DNA of 56,439 nucleotides. Origin: Ammoniphilus sp. YIM 78166. GTDB lineage: Bacteria; Bacillota; Bacilli; Aneurinibacillales; RAOX-1. A program made the translations under genes and the position numbers. The DNA lies in NCBI RefSeq assembly GCF_004522215.1, contig NZ_SDLR01000015.1, positions 434 through 56,872 of the forward strand, read 5' to 3'. The notes under the pieces are model-generated. The model had not been told where the DNA came from, made no database searches, and saw only the letters and a program-made list of their open reading frames with translations. Positions 8,521-16,814 of the stretch are shown here, piece after piece (the stretch's first letter is position 1; each line of letters begins with the position of its first letter).

Positions 8521-9309
8521 GATATCCGCAAGATACACATCGACCCCTGCTTCCTCCAGTTTTCTCACAAACGCTTGAGGAGTATTGGCATCCATAATGC
8601 ACTTGTCAATCTTATTCAATTCAGCAAAGTTAGCAAAGGCGGTTTTTTCCGCTTTGCTGTGGTCTGCCAGCAAGATCACTTCCTTTGACCTCTCAATCAT
8701 CTTCCTTTTCGTTGCCGCTTCCAGGAGGTTCGGCGTCGTCAGCCCTCCTTCAACCTCGATCCCGTTTGTCGCAATAAAAGCTTTATCCACTCTGATCATC
8801 GACAGCGTAGCCTCTGCAATCGGACCGACCAGCGCACACGTTTCTTTTCGCACATTCCCCCCCACGATCACGACCTCAATTCCCGGTACATCCGTTAGCT
8901 CTTGGGCAAGAACGGGTGAATTGGTTACGACAGTCAGCCTGGAAAAAGCATGCAGCTCCTTTGCCAGTTGAAAGGTGGTCGTTCCGGAATCAAGGATAAT
9001 GGTATCTCCCTCTTTAATAAATTCCATTGCTTTTTTCGCGATGGCTCTCTTCTCTTCCTGAAATGTATCTTCCTTCTCATTAAAGCTAGGCTCAAAGTTG
9101 ACAAAGCTAGGTTCAAAGTTGACGTTTTGGAGAGAGACCGCTCCCCCATGCGTCCTTCGCAGCCATTTTTCTTCCTCTAATTCTTTTAAGTCTCTTCGTA
9201 TGGTAGACCCGGATACGTTGAGATAGTCGATTAATTCCGGAACGGAAGCTCTCCTATGGTCTCGAATGTACTCCATGATTTTCTTTTTCCTCTCTTCGGC
9301 ATATAACAT
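8512..9309 (-). CDS. DeoR-family transcriptional regulator
   Basis: Sugar-phosphate-responsive repressor, 265 residues. Residues about 5-55 form the DeoR helix-turn-helix, with the recognition segment VSGSTIRRDLKELEEE followed by LRRTHGGAV. The remainder is the DeoRC effector domain, including DSGTTTFQLA (phosphosugar-binding loop) and ILLADHSKAEKTAF. The ATG at 9309 is nine bases after GAGGTG; the GTG four codons upstream lies inside that ribosome site. It sits between the LamG-GH32 gene and the ABC operon, with its own promoter, cre site and terminator. A 21-bp tandem duplication gives a repeated VNFEPSF heptad between the two domains. The effector is probably fructose 1-phosphate or a related hexose phosphate, by context only. 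Confidence 0.9.
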   Translation of the reverse strand: MLYAEERKKKIMEYIRDHRRASVPELIDYLNVSGSTIRRDLKELEEEKWLRRTHGGAVSLQNVNFEPSFVNFEPSFNEKEDTFQEEKRAIAKKAMEFIKEGDTIILDSGTTTFQLAKELHAFSRLTVVTNSPVLAQELTDVPGIEVVIVGGNVRKETCALVGPIAEATLSMIRVDKAFIATNGIEVEGGLTTPNLLEAATKRKMIERSKEVILLADHSKAEKTAFANFAELNKIDKCIMDANTPQAFVRKLEEAGVDVYLADITT

Positions 9310-9356
9310 GAAATGCTGCACCTCTATATCCTATATTTTCATTCCACCGAATCCGG

Positions 9357-9370
9357 TGAAAATGTTTTCA
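9357..9370. promoter_or_regulatory. cre-like site (CcpA) upstream of the DeoR gene
   Basis: The perfect palindrome TGAAAATGTTTTCA differs from the catabolite-responsive-element consensus at one central position. It lies just downstream of the probable transcription start, where CcpA would block elongation. Confidence 0.55.
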
Positions 9371-9385
9371 ATGCACACATTTCAA

Positions 9386-9414
9386 GTATAATGCATAATT
9401 GAAAATCTCAGCAA
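9386..9414 (-). promoter_or_regulatory. Sigma-A promoter of the DeoR gene
   Basis: Minus strand TTGCTG (9409-9414), 17-base spacer, TTATAC (9386-9391). The cre-like site begins about 16 bases downstream of the -10 box. Confidence 0.5.
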
Positions 9415-9418
9415 ACGA

Positions 9419-11767
9419 TTATCTCTCTAGTTCATCTTCTTCTCCTTTAATAGCTGTACCCAGGCTCCATACTCTCATGGAGCGTACCCATGGCTCTCCA
9501 TCCATTCCGAATACCTCAAGGCCTTTTGATTGCTCTAACATGGGAAATACGCGTGAGGAAATACTTTTTTCATGATTTGCGTATACTTCCACGATGGATT
9601 TGTCTACAAATACATGTAACGTTAAGATACCGTCTTCAAGATGTAGTTCTCCACCTTGAATCCCTTTTTCAATATGGGGATTTTTACTTGAACGGTCTCT
9701 GTTAATATTCATTGTTTTATTTTCATTATTATAAAAAATGATCGTTTCTTCCTCGCCATTTGGATCTTTTAATAGTTTTAAGCCCGCTTCTTTTGCATCA
9801 AAAATATCCAGTTCCAGCTCAATTTCGACTTGATCGCTTTGAATGCCCTCAAGCTGTTTATTCGCTTCTGCCATGGTCACATTCTCGGCAACTGCCAGCT
9901 CCTCGAGGCGGAGGGAGTGGACCTCTTCAATCGGGCGAAGGCCAAGACCTTGCTTATCATTCAAGTAAATTTCAAGAGGCAATCCGGCTCCATGCGCCCA
10001 CCCTGATTGATATTTATCTTTTTCTGAACGACGGTCTTGCAAAATGCTTGTAAGGATCGTACGGCCTTTTTCATCTACAAATCCTTGCGCACCTGTAAAA
10101 TGTTCTCCGTAATCAAACAGGCTGGGTTCCTCGTTTTCCGGAGTAAACTCCATCCTATGGGGATCCCAGGTTCCGATCCAATAAAACGTATAGCGAGAGG
10201 CATATGGACTGCTGGACATAAAATAAGGGCTCACCATAAACACATATTTTAGTTGACCTGTTCCTTCATTTTTAATCGGTACCAAAAACGGCATTTCCCA
10301 TACCTCTCCGGTACGCGGGAATCTATTTTTATTGCCGATCATAAATGGCTTTTCATACTTCCAATGCTCCATGTCATCTGAAGTATAAAGTAAAGCGGTT
10401 CCTCCTGATCCCTCTACGCCTGAACCAACCAACTGGTACCACTTGTCCCCATCTTTCCATACATAGGGATCGCGGAATTGCCCAAACATCACTTTTCCTT
10501 CTGGCGTATCCCTATGTTCTTCTTGAATCGTTACAGGATCAGGCTTCATGATCCACTGATCTAAGTGGACATCATTGGCATCAGCTGGACGTGCCATGCC
10601 TGTCATTTGATTCGGGATCATTTCATCGTGCCCTGCTGTGTAGAACAGCACGGGTACGCCGTTTTGATCGTGTGCTGCACTCCCCGACCACACCCCGTCG
10701 CGTGCAGCTGTTCCTTCTGTCGGGCTTAATGCCATCGGCCGGTCTTCCCAATGAATCAGATCATCACTCGTCGCGTGTCCCCAATGAATCTGATGCCAAA
10801 AAGGACCGGCCGGGTTGAACTGATAAAATAAATGGTATTTGCCTTTATAGTAAATAGGGGCATGAGGTTCATTCATCCAATGCTGAGGAGCGGTAAAATG
10901 GTAATTCGGGCGATAGCGGTCGCCTTTATAAACCGTTCTGTCAAACGACGTATCCGGTTTTGGAAACTCATCCTTAAAGGTTTCACTCCCCTTTTCGTAT
11001 TGCTGCTTCACCTGTTCATCGCTGAATGCTCGATTGTACAGGGAGACATTGTCCATTAATCCATTAAACATATTCACTTGAAACACATCGGAAACGGAAA
11101 CGGCCTGATTATGTTTACCCACCAGCAAGGGTTGGCTTTCAGCGGGCGTAAGCTCACTGTTTTCAGGCACTTCCTTTTCTTGTACGAGCTCGCCGTTTAA
11201 ATACAGGGAAATTTTATGCTGTTCTTGATGGAATTGCGCAACAAGGTAAGACCATTGATCTTTCGGCAGGATGTTTCCCTGCGGTGACCATATTTCGTGC
11301 CATTCGCCGTTAAGAGCCAACTGAAAGGTCACATAACCATGTCGTCCCATGCCTACAAGGAATCCTTGCTTATCTTCTTTATGATGTTGATTGATAATGA
11401 CCGATGGTTGTCCGTTATCTCCCCATTCATAAGCTCTCGGCGCAACCCATGCTTCGATGGCAAAAGACCCTGTTGGCTGGTGAACCTTCTCAGGGGCCAG
11501 TTCAAGCCAAGTCGAATACCCGTCAAACAATAAGGACGTGCCGCTAATGCCGCCTTTCCATTCGGGATCTGATTCCAATGCATAATGAATCATTGACGGC
11601 GCATGTTGAGCGTGATCATAAGTGACCTTTCCGTTTCCTTCATCAAATCCCCATTGGTGGAGAGCTAGATCGCTCGGTTTATTCATGGGCTTATCCATAA
11701 CAGCTTCTATGATCATGACGATGGCGAGTCCCATTAGTCCTATCCATACCATCCTTTGCTTACTCAT
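9419..11767 (-). CDS. Membrane-anchored LamG-GH32 fructan hydrolase with variant nucleophile motif
   Basis: Extracellular fructan-active enzyme, 782 residues. An uncleaved signal-anchor (about 6-24) precedes a LamG/concanavalin-type sandwich (about 35-260). A GH32 propeller then runs from HWMNEPHAP (about 297) through FRDPYVWK (Asp about 433) to GEVWEMP (acid/base Glu about 491), followed by the C-terminal GH32 sandwich. Where almost all GH32 enzymes have WMNDPNG, with Asp as nucleophile, this protein has WMNEPHAP, placing Glu at the nucleophile position. The other two catalytic carboxylates are intact. Its ATG overlaps the stop codon of the antiterminator gene by four bases, so it is translationally coupled to the PTS-antiterminator operon. 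Activity may be levan endo-hydrolysis or a transferase reaction; the sequence does not decide. Confidence 0.85.
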   Translation of the reverse strand: MSKQRMVWIGLMGLAIVMIIEAVMDKPMNKPSDLALHQWGFDEGNGKVTYDHAQHAPSMIHYALESDPEWKGGISGTSLLFDGYSTWLELAPEKVHQPTGSFAIEAWVAPRAYEWGDNGQPSVIINQHHKEDKQGFLVGMGRHGYVTFQLALNGEWHEIWSPQGNILPKDQWSYLVAQFHQEQHKISLYLNGELVQEKEVPENSELTPAESQPLLVGKHNQAVSVSDVFQVNMFNGLMDNVSLYNRAFSDEQVKQQYEKGSETFKDEFPKPDTSFDRTVYKGDRYRPNYHFTAPQHWMNEPHAPIYYKGKYHLFYQFNPAGPFWHQIHWGHATSDDLIHWEDRPMALSPTEGTAARDGVWSGSAAHDQNGVPVLFYTAGHDEMIPNQMTGMARPADANDVHLDQWIMKPDPVTIQEEHRDTPEGKVMFGQFRDPYVWKDGDKWYQLVGSGVEGSGGTALLYTSDDMEHWKYEKPFMIGNKNRFPRTGEVWEMPFLVPIKNEGTGQLKYVFMVSPYFMSSSPYASRYTFYWIGTWDPHRMEFTPENEEPSLFDYGEHFTGAQGFVDEKGRTILTSILQDRRSEKDKYQSGWAHGAGLPLEIYLNDKQGLGLRPIEEVHSLRLEELAVAENVTMAEANKQLEGIQSDQVEIELELDIFDAKEAGLKLLKDPNGEEETIIFYNNENKTMNINRDRSSKNPHIEKGIQGGELHLEDGILTLHVFVDKSIVEVYANHEKSISSRVFPMLEQSKGLEVFGMDGEPWVRSMRVWSLGTAIKGEEDELER

Positions 11768-12606
11768 CTTAAAACCAATCTGTTATAAATTCGTTGAATT
11801 TGCATCGCAATGTATACCAATTCCATTTCCGGGAGTTCAAAGTCATATTCCTCCCTTACGAAATGGCCTACTTGTTGCGCGCAGGAAAAAGCTTCTTTAT
11901 ACTTTTCTTTCACCATTTCCGACATTTCCGGGTCTAAATCAAACAACGATTCGCCTGTTTCCGAACGTTGTACGGCATAGCGCAAATGCGTGATCAATCG
12001 CTCATAAGAAACCGAACCTTCATCCATCTTGATATTTAGGCTGCTTTCAATGATGTCTACCATATCCCGGATCATGGACGTGATGTCCAATGTTTTTTCC
12101 ATATCTCCGGCATTCATCTTCGCCGTGTGGATATGCAGGGCAATATACCCCACCTCATCTTCCGGGATTTCAATCTCCAACTTCTCGAGAATCAATGATT
12201 TTGCCCAGCATCCAATTTGAAATTCTTTCGGGTACAAGATTTTGACTTCATTAAGTAAGGTGTTTTTGATCACCATTCCCTTGGTTAATCGTTCAAGGGC
12301 AAATGACAAGTGGTCGGTAAGGGCGATGTGAATATGGTCATTTAAGGAAACGCCCAGCTCTTTTTCCGTATAGGATATGATTTTCTCTGCGACTTGGATA
12401 TGCTCCTCAGGCAGCGTGGTTACGATTTCTTCAAATTTTTCGTACTCTGACCTATCTTTCATGACAAAGATTTTTTCAATTTTCGATTGAACGACGGGAT
12501 CGTTCTTTTTTTTCTGGAAACCGACCCCTAACCCCATGACAATTTTTTCTTCTCCTTTATCGCTCACCAGTACGGTATTGTTATTTAATATTTTTTTGAT
12601 TTTCAT
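11764..12606 (-). CDS. sacT: PRD-domain transcriptional antiterminator (BglG/SacT family)
   Basis: RNA-binding antiterminator, 280 residues. It has a CAT RNA-binding domain (1-55) and two PTS regulation domains. Counting residues, His99, His158 and His207 match the phosphorylated histidines H100, H159 and H207 of LicT, but the fourth site is Gln269 (AMQIQRI). The likely target is the RAT/terminator leader before the first levansucrase; the sucrose EII encoded directly upstream would inactivate it by phosphorylation when sucrose is absent. The ribosome site AAAGGAGG is seven bases before ATG. The start lies inside the 3' end of the EII gene and the stop overlaps the LamG-GH32 start, so the three are one translational unit. 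The sac assignment rests on gene context and the sacB-like leader. Confidence 0.9.
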   Translation of the reverse strand: MKIKKILNNNTVLVSDKGEEKIVMGLGVGFQKKKNDPVVQSKIEKIFVMKDRSEYEKFEEIVTTLPEEHIQVAEKIISYTEKELGVSLNDHIHIALTDHLSFALERLTKGMVIKNTLLNEVKILYPKEFQIGCWAKSLILEKLEIEIPEDEVGYIALHIHTAKMNAGDMEKTLDITSMIRDMVDIIESSLNIKMDEGSVSYERLITHLRYAVQRSETGESLFDLDPEMSEMVKEKYKEAFSCAQQVGHFVREEYDFELPEMELVYIAMQIQRIYNRLVLR

Positions 12607-13993
12607 GGTGTTCCTCCTTTATTCCCATGATCCAAGTCGCCAAAAACGCAGAAACAACCGAAACGGCTAAGCCGATGAGATAGTGGATGAGGTTCGGCAA
12701 CCCAAGCGGCGCGGTGATCGCAATCATGGGAATTCCCGTCAATCCGTAGGCATTGGCTGCGACATGCATATAGGCAACATACGCTCCGCCTAGTGCCCCT
12801 CCAATCGCCGCCCCCATAAACGGCTTCACTAACCGAAGGTTAATTCCGAAAATCACAGGCTCAATGATGCCTAAAAATGATGAGAAGGCAGCAGGTATGG
12901 CGATCTCCTTCAGTTTCTTATTTTTCGTTTTGAAAAATACGGCTAAAGCGGCCCCGCCTTGGGCAACATTCGCCATCGACCAAATCGGCAGTAGAAAATT
13001 GACTCCAACCTTCGGATCAGCGAGCAGACCTGCCTCTATCGCGTGTATGCTATGATGCAATCCGCTAATCACAATGAATGTATAGATCCCCCCCAAAAGG
13101 AATCCGGCCATGAGTCCGCCGAACTGAAAGAGATGGACCAGACTTTCTGTAATCAAGTGGCCTATCCACATGCCCAATGGCCCCATCACAAACAGGGAGA
13201 TGAAGCCCGTAAAGGCGACGGTCAAGAAAGGGATCACCAATAAATCCAAATGCTCAGGAACCCATTTCCTCAAGCCTTTTTCTATCTTGCTCATCACGTA
13301 GACCGATAGCAAAATCGGGATGACCGTCCCTTGATAGCCGATCAATGCGATGTTTAAGCCAAGCACATCGATATATTCCGGGACCCTGGTTCCGAGTTCC
13401 GAAGGATTCAATAATGCAGGGTGGGTCAAGATGCCGCCTATGACAGCTCCCAGGAATGGATGGCTCCCGAATTCTTTAGCGGAACTGAATCCGATAAGGA
13501 TAGGCAAGATAATAAAGGCGGAACTCGATAAAATATGAAGGATCGTCATCCAAGAACTATCCGGAGCAATCCAATCAAAGGCCTTCACCATTCCGATAAA
13601 ACCCATTAATAAGCCGCTCGCCACAATGGCGGGGATAATGGGGACAAAGATGCCGGATAAGGTCTTTACAAATCGGGTGATCAGACTTGGCTCCGTCCGA
13701 TTTTCTTCGATGCGGGGCTTAGGATGGTCCGATACAGTCCCCTCCACTTCCATCAGCACCTTATAAATTCTGTTTACTTTGCCTGCCCCAAAAATAATTT
13801 GAATTTGCCCGTGTCTCGTATACACCCCTTCTACACTATCCACCTTTTCGATGGCCTCCAGATCAGCAAGAGCTTCGTCTTGAAGGGTTAAGCGGAGACG
13901 GGAAGCGCAATGCGTGGCTCCCGTAATATTTTCGTTTCCTCCTACCAACGGCAAAAGCTTTTTTACAATTTCCTTGGAATTGATCCTAGCGAT
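12581..13993 (-). CDS. sacP: PTS sucrose-specific EIIBC component
   Basis: Imports and phosphorylates sucrose. Residues about 1-85 form the EIIB domain, with the phosphocysteine motif GATHCASRLRLTL (Cys about 29). A linker leads to the EIIC membrane domain with about ten hydrophobic segments and the sucrose/trehalose-type blocks GSHPFLGAVIGGILTHPALLNP and SGLHHSIHAIE. No EIIA is fused, as in B. subtilis SacP. The start is odd: the only strong ribosome site, GAGGGGG, is eight bases before an in-frame ATC (13991-13993) that begins IARINSKEIVKKLL. The only other in-frame candidate is a TTG at 14035 without a ribosome site, and the nearby ATG at 13998-14000 is out of frame. ATC is taken as the start. 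The gene follows the third levansucrase and overlaps the antiterminator gene. Confidence 0.88.
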   Translation of the reverse strand: MARINSKEIVKKLLPLVGGNENITGATHCASRLRLTLQDEALADLEAIEKVDSVEGVYTRHGQIQIIFGAGKVNRIYKVLMEVEGTVSDHPKPRIEENRTEPSLITRFVKTLSGIFVPIIPAIVASGLLMGFIGMVKAFDWIAPDSSWMTILHILSSSAFIILPILIGFSSAKEFGSHPFLGAVIGGILTHPALLNPSELGTRVPEYIDVLGLNIALIGYQGTVIPILLSVYVMSKIEKGLRKWVPEHLDLLVIPFLTVAFTGFISLFVMGPLGMWIGHLITESLVHLFQFGGLMAGFLLGGIYTFIVISGLHHSIHAIEAGLLADPKVGVNFLLPIWSMANVAQGGAALAVFFKTKNKKLKEIAIPAAFSSFLGIIEPVIFGINLRLVKPFMGAAIGGALGGAYVAYMHVAANAYGLTGIPMIAITAPLGLPNLIHYLIGLAVSVVSAFLATWIMGIKEEHHENQKNIK

Positions 13994-14075
13994 GTTCCAT
14001 TCCCCCTCGGCCTTGCATGGTATAGTAAAGAGCAAAGACGCCCAGTGACTTACTGAACGTCAAAAAGCCTCATCT

Positions 14076-15377
14076 TTATTTGAATACACCCTGTTTCTTT
14101 TCATGGACAATTTTCGTTTGGTCACCGGTAATCGAAAGCTTTAATGAGGGAGCCAGCATACCGCCGAAATGCTCCTTTTCATAGTCCGGCCCTTGTTCGC
14201 CAATCTCGTAGATGTTTTTCCCTTCCACATTCACATAGTTTACAAAGCTTATGACCGTGCCGTTAGGCATAACCATCCAAGAATAGGCTTGATAGGGATT
14301 GTCTTTGGGGTTGGCGATCACCAGTCCGCTGCCATTAAGCGGCTTATAGCCTCCAATCAAAGATGGGGAGGTAAAACCATATAACCCTTCCGGTGCATCT
14401 AGACCGGGTGCAAACTTTTCCGGGTGGGTCTTGGTAAAAAGATAATAGCGATTTCCTTTCACCATCATGCTCGGTCGCTCGAGCTCTTCATTGACACAGT
14501 TTGCTTCCAGCAGCGGAGGCAGCACTTCAAATTCAGTGAGACGATCATTGACAGCTTTAGCCATCCCTATACTTCCATTAAAGGACTTGGAACCGGGATG
14601 CTCCTTCTGACAAGTCCTTTCCGCTAAAGATCCGGCGGAATTGGCTTCAAATAAGATGTACTCTTCTCCCGTCTTGGGATCTTGGAAGAAGTATGGATCG
14701 CGGAAGGCGTAAGAAGAAAACTCCCCTTGGCTGGCTTGATCCTGTGTTTGATAGTATTGGCCATCTGGCTCAAGGATAATTTTATGATCAGACCAATTGG
14801 TAAAAGTAACAGAAGAGTTAGTAGTCACGATATTTGCCGTTGCTGTAGCTAAACGCTGTTCATAAGTCAGACGTTCCTCGTTTTTTCGTCCTGTTGCCGT
14901 GTAGAAGATATGGAATTTTCCATCTTTATTCACAATTGCCGAACCTGCCCATTGCCTGGAACCTAACCCTTGACCATCGTTAAATAAAAGCCCGCCGAGC
15001 TTCCAGCTCTTTCCGTCTTTGGAATGAAAATATCGGATTTCAGCCGTATCGTGCCGCTTCCCCGGCGTGACATCACTCGGCACCGTGAGCGCAAAGATGA
15101 TTTTATGCCCGTTGACAACCGCGGGATGCCCGTTGCGGTCCTGCAGCGGCCAGGTATCCCAAATATGGTACTCCGGCGTTAATTCTTCAAGGTCTTCGAT
15201 AGGAATGAGAGGCGCCGTATTGCTTTCATTCATAGTGATTTGACTTACGGCTTCACGGGACCAGTTAAATACGGTTGACGTTTCTTTCGCGGAAACGCCT
15301 GAACTGACCGTGACCATCGCAGAAAGTCCAATAACGGCTGCCGAAAAGCATTTTAAGGCTGTTTTCCATTTTTTCAT
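14076..15377 (-). CDS. Levansucrase (GH68), third tandem copy
   Basis: Secreted fructosyltransferase that builds levan from sucrose and releases glucose, 433 residues. A signal peptide ends near VSA-K (about 30). Catalytic residues of GH68 are present: nucleophile Asp74 in IWDTWP, stabiliser Asp227 in FRDPYF and acid/base Glu300 in ELERPS; RQWAGSA occupies the QWSGSA position. Length is close to the 440-470 residues of Bacillus SacB. It is nearest in sequence to the middle copy (shared blocks such as GSRQWAGSA, NEERLTYEQRLA/GEERLTYEQRLA, PLNGSGLV, DNPYQAYSW). The ribosome site TAGGAGA is seven bases before ATG. Confidence 0.92.
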   Translation of the reverse strand: MKKWKTALKCFSAAVIGLSAMVTVSSGVSAKETSTVFNWSREAVSQITMNESNTAPLIPIEDLEELTPEYHIWDTWPLQDRNGHPAVVNGHKIIFALTVPSDVTPGKRHDTAEIRYFHSKDGKSWKLGGLLFNDGQGLGSRQWAGSAIVNKDGKFHIFYTATGRKNEERLTYEQRLATATANIVTTNSSVTFTNWSDHKIILEPDGQYYQTQDQASQGEFSSYAFRDPYFFQDPKTGEEYILFEANSAGSLAERTCQKEHPGSKSFNGSIGMAKAVNDRLTEFEVLPPLLEANCVNEELERPSMMVKGNRYYLFTKTHPEKFAPGLDAPEGLYGFTSPSLIGGYKPLNGSGLVIANPKDNPYQAYSWMVMPNGTVISFVNYVNVEGKNIYEIGEQGPDYEKEHFGGMLAPSLKLSITGDQTKIVHEKKQGVFK

Positions 15378-15406
15378 CGTTTAGTCTCCTATCTTTCGGA
15401 AAAGGG

Positions 15407-15438
15407 CATGGCCAATCAGCCCCTGCCGATTGACCATG
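15407..15438. repeat. Intergenic hairpin between second and third levansucrase genes
   Basis: Arms CATGGCCAATC and GATTGACCATG pair with one mismatch around a 10-base loop. There is no T run, so it is more likely an mRNA processing or stability element than a terminator. Confidence 0.45.
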
Positions 15439-15443
15439 TCTAT

Positions 15444-16784
15444 TTACTGTTTAATCGTTCCTGGTTCCAGTTCGTTTTGCACTTTCGTGCGGTCACCTTT
15501 AATGGAAAGCTTCACGGTAGGCGCCAAGGTGCCTCCAAAATGACTCATCTGGTACTCCGGAGTCTGGTTTCCGACGTCACCGATGGACAAGTTTCCCAGA
15601 TCTCCGAAATGGGCGAAACCGACGACATTCAAATTAGGGAGAACCAGCCAAGAATAGGCTTGGTATGGATTATCCGAAGGATTGGCCAGAACCAGTCCGC
15701 TTCCGTTCAAGGGTTTATATCCGCCGAACAGGGAGTCGGAAACGAAACCATATAAGCCTTCCGGCCCGTTCAGACCCTCCGCGTATTTGTTGATGTGGCT
15801 GTCCGTAAACAGGTAGTACTTTTTATCTTTCATCACGATATGCGGACGCTCCAGTTCTTCGTTTACGAAATTCGCTTCCAGAAGAGGAGGGAGAAGCTTG
15901 ATTTTCGAGAAATCTCCGCCTTCCACTTCGGCGATGCCGATGTTTCCGTTAGCATGAGCGGCCCCTTCCGGCACGTGATGCTGCGCGGCGAATTCAGAGC
16001 TTCCGACATATTCCGGCTTCAGCTTGCGTTCGGTAACAGCGCCACCGGAATTCCCTTCGAACAACAGATATTCTTTGCCCGTTTTCGGGTCTTTGAACCA
16101 CATCGGATCACGGAAGGCGTAACCTCCCCCTTCACCCTGCCGAGCTTGTTCTACGGTCTGATAGTATTTTCCGTCCGGCTCCAATAGAATGCGGTGATCG
16201 CCCCAATTTACGAAGCGTACCCCTTGGCTGTCGGCGACGATATCACCCGTGGCCATGGCCAAACGCTGCTCGTAGGTCAGTCGCTCTTCGCCCTTATGTC
16301 CCGTTGCGGTATAGAACGCATGAATCTTGCCATTGTCCGTCATGGCCGAACCTGCCCACTGGCGGGAACCTAACGCGGATCCAGCTGGGAACAATTCTCC
16401 GCCCAAGGTCCAGTCTTTGCCGTTTTTCGAATAAAAGTAACGGATGGTGGCAATGTCGTGAACTTTGCCCGGCAACACGTCGTCCGGAGCGGAAAGCGCA
16501 AAAATCACTTTCCAGCCTTTGATCGAAGCGACGTTCCCATCACGGTCACTTAGCGGCCACGTATCCCAAATGTGATACCCAGGCGCTAATTTCTCCAGTT
16601 TGCTGATGTCGGTGTAAGGCAAGGTATTATCTTGATTGAGTTCAATTTTTGAAGCCTGTTCGCGTGTCCAATGAACGGTGTAATCCCCGTCCTGGGCTTG
16701 TACTGGCAGCGACGTGAAGCCGGAAGCTACAATGCTGGCTGCCAAGGCAAGGGCGGACCATGCTTTCTTGTTTTTGCGGATCAT
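15444..16784 (-). CDS. Levansucrase (GH68), second tandem copy
   Basis: Secreted levan-forming fructosyltransferase, 446 residues. A signal peptide ends near VQA-Q (about 30). Catalytic Asp74 (IWDTWP), Asp226 (FRDPMW) and Glu312 (ELERPH) are all present. The start at 16784 follows AAAGGAGC by seven bases; an in-frame start eight codons upstream has no ribosome site. Compared with the third copy it carries extra residues after LFEGNSGG, around SSEFAAQHHVPEGA. That insertion is shared with the first copy, so the three are not simple recent duplicates. Confidence 0.92.
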   Translation of the reverse strand: MIRKNKKAWSALALAASIVASGFTSLPVQAQDGDYTVHWTREQASKIELNQDNTLPYTDISKLEKLAPGYHIWDTWPLSDRDGNVASIKGWKVIFALSAPDDVLPGKVHDIATIRYFYSKNGKDWTLGGELFPAGSALGSRQWAGSAMTDNGKIHAFYTATGHKGEERLTYEQRLAMATGDIVADSQGVRFVNWGDHRILLEPDGKYYQTVEQARQGEGGGYAFRDPMWFKDPKTGKEYLLFEGNSGGAVTERKLKPEYVGSSEFAAQHHVPEGAAHANGNIGIAEVEGGDFSKIKLLPPLLEANFVNEELERPHIVMKDKKYYLFTDSHINKYAEGLNGPEGLYGFVSDSLFGGYKPLNGSGLVLANPSDNPYQAYSWLVLPNLNVVGFAHFGDLGNLSIGDVGNQTPEYQMSHFGGTLAPTVKLSIKGDRTKVQNELEPGTIKQ

Positions 16785-16814
16785 TTTATTGCTCCTTTCG
16801 ATTCTCATGATTTA

